DNA of 64,000 bases, from contig NC_013959.1 in the NCBI RefSeq assembly GCF_000025705.1, forward strand, positions 1,992,001-2,056,000, written 5' to 3'. The DNA is from Sideroxydans lithotrophicus ES-1 (lineage in GTDB: Bacteria; Pseudomonadota; Gammaproteobacteria; Burkholderiales; Gallionellaceae). Both the position numbers and the translations under genes were made by a program. Positions 1 to 9,786 of this stretch are shown here, one piece after another; the first letter of the stretch is position 1; each line of letters begins with the position of its first letter. The notes beneath the pieces are model-generated. The model had not been told where the DNA came from. It was given only the letters and a program-made list of their open reading frames with translations, and searched no databases.

Positions 1-1581
1 AAATCGCGCGGCATCAAAAAGGGCGACCGGGTGATCGTTTACATGCCCATGAGTGTGGAGGCGGTCGTCGCCATGCAGGCCTGTGCCCGTATCGGCGCGA
101 TCCACTCGGTCGTATTCGGCGGTTTTTCATCCAAGAGCTTGCATGAACGCATCACCGACGCACAGGCAGTGGCAGTCATCACGGCCGACGGCCAGTTTCG
201 CGGCGGCAAGGCCATGGCACTGAAACCCGCAGTGGATGAAGCGCTCAGCCTGGGCGGATGCAAAGCGGTGCACACCGTCATCGTCTATCGCCGCACCGGC
301 GGTGAAGTGCAATGGGACGACAACACCAATGTGTGGTGGCACGACCTGTTCAATTCGCAACCCTCGGCCTGCGAACCTGAATGGGTGGGGGCCGAACATC
401 CGCTGTTCATCCTGTACACCTCCGGCTCAACCGGCAAACCCAAGGGCGTGCAACACTCCACCGCTGGTTACCTGCTGGGTACCATGGTTTCATTGCAATG
501 GGTATTCGATTACAAGCCTTCAGACATCTTCTGGTGCACTGCCGACGTGGGCTGGATCACCGGTCACAGCTACGTTGCTTATGGCCCTTTGGCCATGGGT
601 GCGACACAGGTCATCTTTGAAGGCGTGCCGACCTATCCCGATGCCGGTCGCTTCTGGAAAATGATCCAGGATCACAAGGTCACGACCTTCTACACCGCGC
701 CCACCGCCATTCGCTCTCTGATCAAACTGGGTGGAGATTTGCCGAAACAATACGACCTGTCATCCTTGCGACTGCTCGGCACAGTCGGCGAACCGATCAA
801 TCCGGAAGCTTGGATGTGGTACTACACCGTTGTTGGCCAATCGCGCTGCCCTATCGTCGATACCTGGTGGCAAACCGAGACCGGCTGCCACATGATCGCC
901 CCGCTGCCCGGTGCAATGCCGATCAAACCCGGCACCTGTACCCTGCCGCTGCCCGGCATCATGGCCACCATCGTCAATGAAGCAGGCGATGAAGTCCATG
1001 ACCAGCATGGCGGTTTCCTCGTCATCAAAAAGCCTTTCCCGTCGCAGATCCGCACCATCTGGGGCGATCCGGAACGCTACAAGAAAGGCTACTTCCCGGA
1101 AGAGATGCATGGCGCCTACCTCGCGGGAGATTCTGCCCACCGCGATGAAGACGGCTACTTCTGGATCATGGGACGTATCGACGACGTGCTGAACGTCTCC
1201 GGCCACCGTCTGGGCACCATGGAAATCGAGTCTGCCCTGGTCTCCAACCCGCTGGTTGCGGAAGCTGCCGTGGTCGGCAAGCCGCACGAGATCAAAGGCG
1301 AAGCAGTGGTCGCTTTCGTGGTCTTGAAGGGTTCGCGCCCGGCCGATGCTGCTGCCGCAAAAAAACTGGCAGAAGAACTGCGCAACTGGGTCGGCAAGGA
1401 GATCGGCCCGATCGCCAAGCCTGACGAGATCCGTTTCGGCGAAAATCTGCCCAAGACACGGTCAGGCAAGATCATGCGCCGGTTGCTGCGTGCCGTCGCC
1501 AAAGGCGAAGAGATCACCCAGGATGTTTCGACTCTGGAAAATCCCGCCATCCTTGAGCAACTGAAGGAAGTCATCAAGTAA
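1..1581 (+). CDS. acs: Acetyl-CoA synthetase, 5' end outside window
   Basis: AMP-forming acetate:CoA ligase, which activates acetate through acetyl-AMP to acetyl-CoA in the cytoplasm. The reading frame is open from base 1 and about 526 codons are present; the family is usually near 650, so about 125 N-terminal residues lie outside. The adenylate-forming signature [11 protein letters not shown], the [11 protein letters not shown] and DTWWQTETG motifs of acetyl-CoA synthetases, and the C-terminal [10 protein letters not shown] are all visible. The lysine of that last motif is the known reversible acetylation site in the Salmonella enzyme. A strong hairpin follows the stop. Propionyl-CoA synthetase is a less likely alternative. 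Confidence 0.97.
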   Translation, partial: KSRGIKKGDRVIVYMPMSVEAVVAMQACARIGAIHSVVFGGFSSKSLHERITDAQAVAVITADGQFRGGKAMALKPAVDEALSLGGCKAVHTVIVYRRTGGEVQWDDNTNVWWHDLFNSQPSACEPEWVGAEHPLFILYTSGSTGKPKGVQHSTAGYLLGTMVSLQWVFDYKPSDIFWCTADVGWITGHSYVAYGPLAMGATQVIFEGVPTYPDAGRFWKMIQDHKVTTFYTAPTAIRSLIKLGGDLPKQYDLSSLRLLGTVGEPINPEAWMWYYTVVGQSRCPIVDTWWQTETGCHMIAPLPGAMPIKPGTCTLPLPGIMATIVNEAGDEVHDQHGGFLVIKKPFPSQIRTIWGDPERYKKGYFPEEMHGAYLAGDSAHRDEDGYFWIMGRIDDVLNVSGHRLGTMEIESALVSNPLVAEAAVVGKPHEIKGEAVVAFVVLKGSRPADAAAAKKLAEELRNWVGKEIGPIAKPDEIRFGENLPKTRSGKIMRRLLRAVAKGEEITQDVSTLENPAILEQLKEVIK

Positions 1582-1607
1582 TCAGGGATGAATTTCGGGG
1601 CAAGCTA

Positions 1608-1631
1608 AACATGGCGCTTCGGCGCCATGTT
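1608..1631 (+). terminator. Hairpin terminator after acs
   Basis: A perfect 10-bp stem (aacatggcgc / gcgccatgtt) closes on a stable TTCG tetraloop 26 bases after the acs stop. The following T-tract is short (tgtttgct), so it may be only partly intrinsic. Confidence 0.7.
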
Positions 1632-1750
1632 GTTTGCTATGGCCAGCATCCAGATCCAACCATCCTTGGAAAAATATAATACGGACGCTCGGATGCTGGA
1701 AAATTGCTTAATACAGTTCTGCAGTGTCATTACGCAACCCCTTAATTGTA

Positions 1751-1779
1751 TTGACTCATCCAACCTCCTCCGCTACCAT
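1751..1779 (+). promoter_or_regulatory. Candidate sigma-70 promoter for mltD
   Basis: TTGACT at 1751-1756, a 17-bp spacer, then TACCAT at 1774-1779. Transcription from here would start near 1786 and give a leader of about 25 bases before the GTG at 1812, which supports that start codon. Assigned by eye. Confidence 0.4.
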
Positions 1780-1811
1780 CGCGGCAGCTTTCAACCATCT
1801 GGTGCCGCATA

Positions 1812-3503
1812 GTGCCTTTCAAAAAACCGCTTCTGCTGATCATAACCGCCGTGCTCGGCTGTACCGTTGTCATGGCATCTCAGGCAGATACGGCTGTCGC
1901 GATGAATAGCCCAGATCTGTCTGTGCAGACCGCAATCCAGACTTTGCCTCAGGCTGCTACGCCTCAGGCTGCTACGCCTCAGGCTGCTACGCCTCAGGCT
2001 GCTACGCCTCAGGCTGCTACGCCTCAGGCTGCTACGCCTCAGGCTGCTACGCCTCAGGCTGCTACGCCTCAGGCTGCTACGCCTCAGACTGCTACGCCTC
2101 AGGCGAATGCTACCCAACCTATTAATGACCCAGAGACGCAGTCACCAGCTCCCATACGCGAGGCGATGATCGTCGCGCCCGAATCCCCTTCAGGTGACCT
2201 GTGGGAACGCATCCGCAGCGGCTTCGCCATGAAAGACCTGAAAAGCCCGCTGATCAAGCGACATGAAAAGTGGTACGCCAGCCATCCGGACTATGTCTTG
2301 CGCATGAGCGAACGTGCACAGCGCTACCTGTTCTATATCATGGAAGAAGTGGACCGCCGCGGCATGCCGTCCGAAATAGCGCTGTTGCCGATCATCGAGA
2401 GCGCATTCAATCCGACTGCCAATTCAATCGCGAGTGCTGCCGGCATCTGGCAATTCATCCCGTCTACAGGCAAACACTTCGGCATGGAGCAGAACTGGTG
2501 GCACGATGAACGACGCGACATCATCGGCGCAACCAATGGCGCGCTGGATTATCTGCAAAAGCTGCATGATCAATTTGGCGACTGGGAACTCGCCTTGGCC
2601 GCCTACAATTGGGGAGAGAACGGCGTAATTCGGGCGCAAGCCTACAACCGCAGGCACCACAAACCGACCGATTACGCCCACCTCAGGATGCCTCGCGAGA
2701 CGCGCAACTATGTTCCCAAGCTTCTTGCCATCAAGAACATCGTGAACGACCCGGCGCATTATGGGCTGGTACTCAGCAAGATTCCGGATGAACCCTATTT
2801 CGCCACCGTCGCCACCACCAAACACATCGATGTCAAGGTCGCTGCCGAACTGGCAGGTATCTCGATGGATGAGTTCATGGCACTCAATCCCGGCCACAGC
2901 CGACCGGTTATTTTGCAGGAGCCTGACAATAACAATAACGTGCTGTTGCTCCCCGTGGACAAGGTCGAGACCTTCCGCACCAATTTGGCCAAGACCAATC
3001 AGCGCCTGGTCTCGTGGCAGCCCTATGAAAGCAAGAAAGGTGAGAGCTTCCAGCACATCGCTGAACATTTTGGCCTGACCCTGGCCGAGTTGCGTTCGGC
3101 CAACGGTTTGTCCAAATATGCACAAGAAAGCAACGGACAGACCCTGCTGGTTCCCATCGGGGATGACGAGCCTTCCGCCCAATTTGCAGCATTCAACATG
3201 CAGCCGTCTGCTATCGCCGAAATGTATGGGGCCGTCCGTTACACCGTTCGCAGGGGTGATACGATCTCCACCATCGCGCGCCGTTTCCATGTGAGCCAGG
3301 CTCAATTGCGAGAGTCGAATCGTGGCAGCACTCATCTTCGTGTCGGACAACACTTCAACATCGTGCTTGCCGACCATCATCGAGCCTACCGCAAGCGTCA
3401 CCTGGTTGCGGTCAAGGTGAAATCAAGGAAACGCAACTCCGCCAGCAGTGCGAGCAACATGAAGTTCGCCTACACAAGACATCCGGCTTTGGCGTCAGAC
3501 TGA
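1812..3503 (+). CDS. mltD: MltD-like lytic murein transglycosylase with LysM repeats
   Basis: Periplasmic or envelope-bound lytic transglycosylase that cleaves the MurNAc-GlcNAc bond of peptidoglycan. The GTG start gives a clear signal peptide (KK, hydrophobic core, cleavage after ASQA about residue 25). Residues 46-95 are ten PQAAT/PQTAT pentapeptides. The SLT domain follows, with the presumed catalytic Glu near residue 196 in IIESAFNP and the family motif AGIWQFIPSTG. Two LysM modules lie near residues 398-445 and 475-520 (RYTVRRGDTISTIARRF). At 563 residues it is longer than E. coli MltD (about 450), largely because of the repeat linker. It has no LAGC-type lipobox, so it is probably secreted rather than lipid-anchored. 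It ends convergently with the yqj operon. Confidence 0.93.
   Translation: MPFKKPLLLIITAVLGCTVVMASQADTAVAMNSPDLSVQTAIQTLPQAATPQAATPQAATPQAATPQAATPQAATPQAATPQAATPQAATPQTATPQANATQPINDPETQSPAPIREAMIVAPESPSGDLWERIRSGFAMKDLKSPLIKRHEKWYASHPDYVLRMSERAQRYLFYIMEEVDRRGMPSEIALLPIIESAFNPTANSIASAAGIWQFIPSTGKHFGMEQNWWHDERRDIIGATNGALDYLQKLHDQFGDWELALAAYNWGENGVIRAQAYNRRHHKPTDYAHLRMPRETRNYVPKLLAIKNIVNDPAHYGLVLSKIPDEPYFATVATTKHIDVKVAAELAGISMDEFMALNPGHSRPVILQEPDNNNNVLLLPVDKVETFRTNLAKTNQRLVSWQPYESKKGESFQHIAEHFGLTLAELRSANGLSKYAQESNGQTLLVPIGDDEPSAQFAAFNMQPSAIAEMYGAVRYTVRRGDTISTIARRFHVSQAQLRESNRGSTHLRVGQHFNIVLADHHRAYRKRHLVAVKVKSRKRNSASSASNMKFAYTRHPALASD
1947..2096 (+). repeat. Ten tandem 15-bp repeats inside mltD
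   Basis: Unit CCTCAGGCTGCTACG (PQAAT) occurs nine times exactly and a tenth time with one base change giving PQTAT. A diverged eleventh unit (PQANA) follows. The unit is a multiple of three, so gain or loss of copies changes the linker between signal peptide and catalytic domain without shifting the frame. Confidence 0.98.
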
Positions 3504-3556
3504 CTTCGCAAGTTGCGCGGATCGAGTAGGGAAGAAGCAGGCCGCGCATCACTGAC

Positions 3557-3844
3557 TTACAGCTTTTGCCGGTAGCCAGTAAAAAGGCGATAGCCTTTCC
3601 ACACCAATAACGCACTTCTGATCAGTCCGGCAACACCTCGCCTGCGCACTACGATCAATGCAGACAAGCCTGCAAGCAACAGAGGATGAGCGCGGAAAAA
3701 ACGCACTATCGCAATCCCCCGATCGGCTGCAGCCAGCCTTCCTTCCCAAGTTGAAGCAATCTCGGTCAGTTGCCCCCGCTGCACATCGATTCTGGCCACC
3801 AACTCACCGCGGCGCAGTCTCAATGCGAGCATGCGGTCATTCAT
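3557..3844 (-). CDS. yqjK: YqjK-like small membrane-associated protein
   Basis: 95-residue basic protein with an Arg-rich N-terminal half and a central hydrophobic stretch (FFRAHPLLLAGLSALIVV). Its composition and its position behind yqjE match the YqjK family; the function of that family is not established. The start has GGGGGATCATC upstream and overlaps the end of yqjE by 8 bp, so the two are probably co-translated. Called mainly from synteny. Confidence 0.7.
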   Translation of the reverse strand: MNDRMLALRLRRGELVARIDVQRGQLTEIASTWEGRLAAADRGIAIVRFFRAHPLLLAGLSALIVVRRRGVAGLIRSALLVWKGYRLFTGYRQKL

Positions 3845-4217
3845 GATGATCCCCCAGCACTTCCCTGTCCTTTTGCAACTCGGCCAAACTGGCAGAGAAC
3901 AATTTCGATCCGCTGCGTAATTTGCTTTGCAGCATGAGGATCAGCACGCCCCCGGTTATAAAAAAACCGACACTCAAGACAGCAAGTACCGTCAGGCGAT
4001 GCTCATCCCAGAACAACACGACCAGAAAGAAAACCAGCAGCAGCACAGCCATGCATAAACTGAATACGGCAAACAATGCAAACAGAAGCAATTGCAGCAA
4101 TCGCAAACGCTCCTCCTGCCACTCGTTCGACAACAGCTCAAGCCGTGTCGCCGCCACCTCGCTCAGGGTAGCCAGCAACCTCTTGATCGATCCCAGCAAA
4201 CCGGGAGCCTCCGGCAT
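3837..4217 (-). CDS. yqjE: YqjE-like phage-holin-family membrane protein
   Basis: 126 residues with an amphipathic N-terminal helix (LLATLSEVAATRLELLSNEW) and two long transmembrane segments separated by WDEHR. This is the arrangement of the YqjE/holin-X family. It lies 1 bp after yqjD and overlaps yqjK. In enterobacteria yqjD-yqjE-yqjK form one stationary-phase operon; the same order here suggests a shared envelope-stress or stationary-phase role, but the molecular function is unknown. Confidence 0.8.
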   Translation of the reverse strand: MPEAPGLLGSIKRLLATLSEVAATRLELLSNEWQEERLRLLQLLLFALFAVFSLCMAVLLLVFFLVVLFWDEHRLTVLAVLSVGFFITGGVLILMLQSKLRSGSKLFSASLAELQKDREVLGDHHE

Positions 4218-4218
4218 T

Positions 4219-4548
4219 TCAACGTCCGCGCGAGATGAGCATCCCTACAACCAGACCAACACCAGCTGCGATTCCCACAGCTTTCCATGGATTCTCATGC
4301 ACATATTCGTCGGTTGCTTTGGCCGCCTGCTTGGTTTTCTCGGCCATCGCATGTTCTGCGTCGATAAGCTTATCCTTGGCTACAGCGATATTTGCCTGGA
4401 TACGCTCACGTGCTGCCGCCACCTTTTCACCTGCCTGCCCAGCGGTCGCTCGCAAAAGTTCCTCGGCATCAGTTACCACTGCACGCATGTCATGCATGAG
4501 TTTTTCGTTGCTGATGCCATTTCCTGCACTCACTGATCTCGCGCTCAT
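4219..4548 (-). CDS. yqjD: YqjD/ElaB-family (DUF883) membrane-anchored protein
   Basis: 109 residues: a long charged, probably coiled-coil N-terminal region rich in Ala, Glu and Lys, then the family hallmark HENPWKAVGIAAGVGLVVGMLISRG, written here across its conserved parts only as ENPWKAVGIAAG and GMLISRG. One C-terminal membrane anchor is predicted. E. coli YqjD and ElaB bind ribosomes at the inner membrane in stationary phase; the same role here is inference. A good Shine-Dalgarno AAGGAGAG precedes the ATG. First gene of the yqjDEK operon. Confidence 0.9.
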   Translation of the reverse strand: MSARSVSAGNGISNEKLMHDMRAVVTDAEELLRATAGQAGEKVAAARERIQANIAVAKDKLIDAEHAMAEKTKQAAKATDEYVHENPWKAVGIAAGVGLVVGMLISRGR

Positions 4549-4662
4549 GATTCTCTCCTTTTAAGAAAGATTACAAAGAGTTACAGCCGACACACCGCAG
4601 ATCTGGATTCTGCGTCATCCTTGGTTCTTTTTAGTCCTATTAATCGGGTACGTCAACCGGTG

Positions 4663-6654
4663 TCACGTCGGATCGGGATACAGATGGCAACTCAAACTAT
4701 GCGTATTCGAACATCGGCGAGCTTCGGGATAGATCATGCAGGCACTCATTGCCTGCGGGCAACGCGGTGCGAAATGGCAGCCCTGCGGTGGATTAGCGGA
4801 TGAAGGCATATCTCCCTCAAGCCTGACGTACTTTCTGCCGCTGTCATCCATACGCGGCACGGCAGAAAGCAAAGCCTGCGTATAGGGATGTTTGGGGGAG
4901 CGAATGACCTCTTCTGTCGTACCGCGCTCGACGATGCGCCCCAGATACATCACACAAACTTCCTGGGCGAGATACTCCACCACGGCTAGATTATGCGTAA
5001 TGAAAAGATAGCTCAGCCCCAACTCCTGTTGTAGTGATTTGAGCAGATTCAATATCTGCGCCTGCACCGATACATCCAGTGCGCTGGTAGGCTCGTCGCA
5101 GACCAACAGTTGGGGAGACACTGCCAAAGCGCGTGCTATGGCGATGCGCTGCCGTTGCCCGCCGGAAAACTCGTGCGGATAGCGCCATTTGCTGTCCCGG
5201 GACAGGCCGCACTTGTCCAGCAAGCCGTCGATATGCGCCTGCCGTTCGCTGCTACCGCCGCCAATGTTCAGCGCGCTCATGCCCTCCTCGAGTATCTCCG
5301 CCACCCGCATCTTTGGATCGAGCGAAGCATAGGGATCCTGAAACACCATCTGCATCGCAGCACGATATGCGCTCGAACCGATCAACTCGCGACCATCGAA
5401 CCGGATGCTGCCTTGTGTAGGTGCGATAAGTTGCAGCAACGCTTTGCCCAACGTAGTCTTGCCGCATCCGGATTCCCCCACCAGCGCCAAAGTATGCTGT
5501 TGCGGTATTGTGAGTGATACGCCGTCAACCGCCTTCACCTGCCCGACCACGCGCTGCAAAATGCCTTTGCGGATGGGGAAATGAACTTGCAGTCCTTCAA
5601 CCTGCAACAGGGGGCCAGGATGAGAATTAGGCACTGGGACGACTCCGGTCGCATGCCTATCCTCTCCGCCTTTCCGATCTTTCAGTGCCCTTTGCTCTAT
5701 TCCATCCCTGCCGTACAGATGACACCTCACACCCTGCCCTTCGACCAAGGTCCAGCCAGGTGTCTGCTCTCGACACATGGACCAGGCCCGGTCACAACGC
5801 GCAGCGAAACGGCATCCCTGCTTGATGCTGCCCAAAGCCGGCACGTTGCCTGGAATGGCGTTTAAAGCTCGTCCGGCATGTGCCGCACTCGGCAAAGCAG
5901 CAAACAATTTCTGCGTATAGGGATGCAACGGCTGGGCGAACAACTGCGTGCGTGTAGCCTGCTCCACGATTTGCCCGGCATACATCACACCGACTCGATG
6001 CGCATTCTCAGCCACCACTCCGAGATCATGCGTGATGAGCAGCATCGCCATGCCCGTTCGAGATTGCGTTTCGCGCAGCAGTTGCAGCACCTGGGCCTGT
6101 ATCGTCACATCCAGCGCAGTGGTAGGTTCGTCGGCGACAAGCAGTTGGGGACTTCCCGCCAGAGCCATTGCGATCATCACGCGCTGCTTCATGCCGCCCG
6201 AAAGCTGGAACGGATATTCATCCAGCCGTCGCGCCGCATCCGGAATGCCGACCTGATCGAGCAACTCGATACAGCGCTCTCGCGCTCCGGAACCCTTCAA
6301 ATCCCGGTGCAGCGCTAACACCTCGGCGATCTGCTGGCCCACTGTCATCACCGGATTCAGGCTCAATCCCGGCTCCTGAAAGATCATCGCCATCTTGCCG
6401 CCGCGAAAATCGCGCATCGCGCGCTCAGGCAAGTCGAACAGCGCGGTGCCATCCATGTGTACGGCACCGCCCCCGTTCACCACGCCGTCCGGCAACAAGC
6501 GCATCAACGAGAGTGCTGTCATGGACTTGCCGCAACCGGACTCGCCCAGCAGGGCAAAGGTCTCCCCGGCAGCGATATCAAACGAAACATCATCAACGAT
6601 ATTGGCTCCCCCATGCAGACGCACGACGAGGTTCTCGACCCTGAGTTGCGTCAT
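4663..6654 (-). CDS. yejF: Peptide ABC transporter, duplicated ATP-binding protein (YejF-type)
   Basis: 663-residue cytoplasmic ATPase subunit with two complete nucleotide-binding domains in one chain. Domain 1 has GESGCGKSMTAL (Walker A), LSGGMKQR (signature) and LLVADEPTTALD (Walker B). Domain 2 has GESGCGKTTLGK, FSGGQRQRIAIAR and LLVCDEPTSALD. Each is followed by a Cys-rich oligopeptide-transporter tail (GCRFAARC, GCHFAPRCP). The ATG at 6654 overlaps the yejE stop (ATGA). An upstream in-frame extension lies inside yejE and was rejected. Powers uptake by the YejB/YejE permeases, probably of peptides. Confidence 0.95.
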   Translation of the reverse strand: MTQLRVENLVVRLHGGANIVDDVSFDIAAGETFALLGESGCGKSMTALSLMRLLPDGVVNGGGAVHMDGTALFDLPERAMRDFRGGKMAMIFQEPGLSLNPVMTVGQQIAEVLALHRDLKGSGARERCIELLDQVGIPDAARRLDEYPFQLSGGMKQRVMIAMALAGSPQLLVADEPTTALDVTIQAQVLQLLRETQSRTGMAMLLITHDLGVVAENAHRVGVMYAGQIVEQATRTQLFAQPLHPYTQKLFAALPSAAHAGRALNAIPGNVPALGSIKQGCRFAARCDRAWSMCREQTPGWTLVEGQGVRCHLYGRDGIEQRALKDRKGGEDRHATGVVPVPNSHPGPLLQVEGLQVHFPIRKGILQRVVGQVKAVDGVSLTIPQQHTLALVGESGCGKTTLGKALLQLIAPTQGSIRFDGRELIGSSAYRAAMQMVFQDPYASLDPKMRVAEILEEGMSALNIGGGSSERQAHIDGLLDKCGLSRDSKWRYPHEFSGGQRQRIAIARALAVSPQLLVCDEPTSALDVSVQAQILNLLKSLQQELGLSYLFITHNLAVVEYLAQEVCVMYLGRIVERGTTEEVIRSPKHPYTQALLSAVPRMDDSGRKYVRLEGDMPSSANPPQGCHFAPRCPQAMSACMIYPEARRCSNTHSLSCHLYPDPT

Positions 6655-8003
6655 GGGTTGCCCTCCGTGCGGTTCAGTCTGGGATCGAACGCATCGCGCA
6701 CGGCGTCGGCAAACAGGTTCGCTGCCAGCACCAGCACCAGCATGAAACCGAAAGCAGATGCCAATGCCCACCACACCACCGGTTCACGCCCCATCTCCAA
6801 CCGCGCCGCATTGATCATGGTACCGAAGCTGATCATGGTGGGATCGACGCCGACACCAACATAGGACAGCACCGCCTCGGCCAGCACCAGTGCGGAGAAA
6901 TCCAGTACCAGCGAGATCAGCACGATATGCATCACATTGGGCATGATGTGGCGCACCAGGATGCGCATCGAAGAAACACCAAACGATTGCGCTGCCTGGA
7001 TGTATTCCATCTCGCGCAGTTTCAGCGTCTCGCCGCGCAACAGCCGGCATAGTCCGGTCCAGCTCGTCATACCCAGTATCAGGCACAGGAACACCAGCCT
7101 CAGGTCGGCACGCGAGGCAGTCGTTCCAAACCACTCCGGGTGTTGATCGATCGTCACCTGCATCATCAGCACTGCCGCCGCGATCAGCAGCACGCTGGGA
7201 ATGGAGCTCAGCACGGTGTAGGTATACTGGATGACGTCATCCACCCAGCCGCGAAAATATCCGGCGGCGACCCCCAGGAATAAAGCCAGCGGCAGCGTCA
7301 CCAGCGTAGTCACTGTGCCGATGATGAGCCCGGTGCGGATGCTCTTCAGCGAAAGATACAGTACATCCTGCCCGACCTTGTCTGTACCCAGCACATGATA
7401 GACGGCAGCGAGATTGGCGATCGCGCCGACGAGCGCAGCCACGACGAAGATGGAAACGAACACTGCACGTTGGCTGGTCCAACTCCTGGCCAGCAGCACC
7501 ATCAATGCGCCAACCAGCGATCCTGAGAGCATTCCAAGCAATGCCCGTTTGGCCACGTCGGCATCACGCATTGAAATATCGGACAGGTGTGCACCCCCGT
7601 ATTTCAGTCTCGGATATTCGCGCAGAATATTGCCCTGCTCATCCGTTACGCTCTCCTTTGCATACAGCGTCAAAGCGAAAGGCTCGGAATAGGTCTTCTC
7701 GGTATGCGTGCGCAGCGGTTCGACCAGCTTGTCGAACACGCTCAGCACTTCCGGCGAATACACCCTTTCGCCGCCGTTCGTTTGCGGCAATGCAACGCGA
7801 AAATGGAGCGTATCCAGCAGTCCGACCACCAGGAAGAACGACAGCACCACCAGCGACACCATCGCAATGCGGCTCCTGCCCACGCGCCGCCAGGGCAGCA
7901 GCAGATGTTCATGCCGCCGTATATACCAGGCGCTGGCGAAGCCGGCCGCGATCAGCAGGAACACCAGCCTGTCGCTCCACAAAAATACCGGCATGAAACT
8001 CAT
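6651..8003 (-). CDS. yejE: Peptide ABC transporter permease (YejE-type)
   Basis: 450-residue inner-membrane permease. The C-terminal half is a standard OppC/BPD-type permease domain with the EAA-like cytoplasmic loop around EMEYIQAAQSFGVSSMRILVRHIMPN. The N-terminal half adds two membrane helices around a periplasmic stretch of about 110 residues (from roughly residue 65), so it is larger than E. coli YejE (about 340). It overlaps yejB and yejF by 4 bp at each end, indicating tight translational coupling. Confidence 0.93.
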   Translation of the reverse strand: MSFMPVFLWSDRLVFLLIAAGFASAWYIRRHEHLLLPWRRVGRSRIAMVSLVVLSFFLVVGLLDTLHFRVALPQTNGGERVYSPEVLSVFDKLVEPLRTHTEKTYSEPFALTLYAKESVTDEQGNILREYPRLKYGGAHLSDISMRDADVAKRALLGMLSGSLVGALMVLLARSWTSQRAVFVSIFVVAALVGAIANLAAVYHVLGTDKVGQDVLYLSLKSIRTGLIIGTVTTLVTLPLALFLGVAAGYFRGWVDDVIQYTYTVLSSIPSVLLIAAAVLMMQVTIDQHPEWFGTTASRADLRLVFLCLILGMTSWTGLCRLLRGETLKLREMEYIQAAQSFGVSSMRILVRHIMPNVMHIVLISLVLDFSALVLAEAVLSYVGVGVDPTMISFGTMINAARLEMGREPVVWWALASAFGFMLVLVLAANLFADAVRDAFDPRLNRTEGNP

Positions 8004-8977
8004 TGCAGCCTCACCCGCGGATCGACCATCGTGTAGGAGACATCGGTCAGGATCAGTCCCACGATGTACAGCACCGAACCGAGGAACACCATCGCGCGCA
8101 CCACACTGAAGTCCTGCGAATTGATCGCGTCGATCGTGTAGCTGCCCAAGCCGGGGATGCCGAAGAACGACTCGGTCAACAGGCTGCCCATGAACAGCAG
8201 CGGAATGACCACCACCACGCCTGTCAGGATGGGGATCATCGCGTTCTTCAGTATATGCGTGAACAGCACGCGCAGTTCGGACACCCCCTTGGCACGGGCC
8301 GTGCGCACGTAGTCCTTGCCGATCTCCTCAAGGAAGATGGTCCGGTACCAGCGGCTGCTGGAGCCAACCCCGCCGGCCACACCGATGACGATGGGCAGCA
8401 CCACGAACTTGAAACTGTCCAGCCCGCCGGCATAACCGGAGACCGGCACCAGGTGCCACAACTTGCTCACCAGGAACTGCCCGCCGATGATGTAGAACAG
8501 GCCGGAGATGGACATCAGGAACACGCACAGCGACACGCCCGCCGTATCCAGCGCGGTGGCCCGGAACAGCGTCATGATCAGAGCGAAGCTGACATACACG
8601 ACCATCCCGATGAGGAAGGTCGGCAGCGCGATGGCCAGGCTGGGCCACATGCGCATGGAAATCTCGCGGCTGATATTGCGTCCATCGTCGGAATAGCCGA
8701 AATCGAACACGAACATGCTGACCGACTTGTGCCAGAAGATGGTGTCGGTCAACTTCCCGATACCGGGCGCGGAACCATTGACCATCAGGGGCTTGTCATA
8801 GCCATGCTGATGTTCCCATTTGGCGATGGCCTCCGGCGTCACGCGCTTGATGCCAAGCTGCATGCGCGCCATGTCGTCCGGCGTGTTCACCACGAAGAAC
8901 AGTGCGAAGGTGAGCAGGTTCACCCCGATCAGGATGGGCACTGCGTACAGGATGCGGCGGACGAGGTAGGCAATCAT
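8000..8977 (-). CDS. yejB: Peptide ABC transporter permease (YejB-type)
   Basis: 325-residue inner-membrane permease. It starts with the typical MIAYLVRRILYAVPILIGV helix of OppB/DppB-type permeases and carries the conserved coupling loop RTARAKGVSELRVLFTHILKNAMIPILTG (key residues RTARAKG and HILKNAMIP). The C-terminus SYTMVDPRVRLQ is family-typical. First gene of yejBEF. No substrate-binding gene is directly upstream; the candidate is the frameshifted gene at 10438-12559. Confidence 0.94.
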   Translation of the reverse strand: MIAYLVRRILYAVPILIGVNLLTFALFFVVNTPDDMARMQLGIKRVTPEAIAKWEHQHGYDKPLMVNGSAPGIGKLTDTIFWHKSVSMFVFDFGYSDDGRNISREISMRMWPSLAIALPTFLIGMVVYVSFALIMTLFRATALDTAGVSLCVFLMSISGLFYIIGGQFLVSKLWHLVPVSGYAGGLDSFKFVVLPIVIGVAGGVGSSSRWYRTIFLEEIGKDYVRTARAKGVSELRVLFTHILKNAMIPILTGVVVVIPLLFMGSLLTESFFGIPGLGSYTIDAINSQDFSVVRAMVFLGSVLYIVGLILTDVSYTMVDPRVRLQ

Positions 8978-9120
8978 GGCTGGGCGCTATTGTACGGGAA
9001 ACGGCAGATTGCCAAACACCGGGACGAGGCAGAGAATGGCAGCTCTTCAGCGGCAGGACCGGTGCCGTTGTCCCTGTTCTGCCTGATGTCATTCAACACA
9101 TTTCAGACAAGGAGAACATC

Positions 9121-9759
9121 ATGAAAATCGGAATCCTCGGGTCGGGAGACGTCGCCAAGGCTTTGGCTGGCGGCTTCATCAAGCACGGCCACGACGTTGC
9201 ATTGGGTACGCGCACTCCCGCGAAACTCGCTGACTGGGCGGCCAGGAATCCCAAAGCGAAACTCGCCAGTTTCGCCGATGCGGCCCGCTTCGGCGAACTG
9301 GCCGTGCTGGCGGTCAAAGGTTCGGCAGCGGCAGATGTGCTGCGCCTTGCCGGTGCGGCAAACCTTGCGGGCAAGCCCGTCATCGACGCCACCAACCCCA
9401 TCGCAGACGCGCCGCCGGTCAATGGCGTGCTGAAGTTCTATACCAGCCTGGATGAATCGCAGATGGAACGCCTGCAAAAGGAATTCAGCGGCGCACATTT
9501 CGTCAAAGCGTTCAATTCCGTTGGCAATGCCTTCATGGTCGACCCGCAGTTCAAAGACGGCAAACCCACCATGTTCATCTGCGGTAACAACGAAGCAGCC
9601 AAGAAAACAGTGCGTGGCATCCTCGACCATTTCGGCTGGGACACGGCGGACATGGGCAGCATGGAAGCCGCCCGCGCCATCGAGCCGTTGTGTATGCTCT
9701 GGTGCATCCCCGGCTTCCTGCGCAACGAATGGTCACACGCATTCAAACTTCTGGCCTGA
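9121..9759 (+). CDS. NADPH-binding oxidoreductase of the F420-dependent reductase family
   Basis: 212-residue soluble Rossmann-fold protein. The N-terminal MKIGILGSGDVAKALAGG is a GxGxxA/G dinucleotide-binding loop, followed by a TRTPAK segment that suggests NADP preference. DATNPIAD and KAFNSVGN match the NADP oxidoreductase coenzyme F420-dependent family. Betaproteobacteria are not known to rely on F420, so the natural substrate is uncertain. Spaced 27 bp from the following dsbA-family gene; both may form a redox pair. Confidence 0.85.
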   Translation: MKIGILGSGDVAKALAGGFIKHGHDVALGTRTPAKLADWAARNPKAKLASFADAARFGELAVLAVKGSAAADVLRLAGAANLAGKPVIDATNPIADAPPVNGVLKFYTSLDESQMERLQKEFSGAHFVKAFNSVGNAFMVDPQFKDGKPTMFICGNNEAAKKTVRGILDHFGWDTADMGSMEAARAIEPLCMLWCIPGFLRNEWSHAFKLLA

Positions 9760-9786
9760 GCCTCGACAACGACAAGGAATATCACA

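Noticed and set aside
1947-2096. CRISPR-like array
   Set aside because: Repeats are 15 bp and directly tandem without spacers, and they encode an in-frame linker.
1791-2117. 108-residue Arg/Ser repeat frame on the minus strand
   Set aside because: It is the reverse reading of the PQAAT repeats in mltD and ends inside the signal peptide; no ribosome site.
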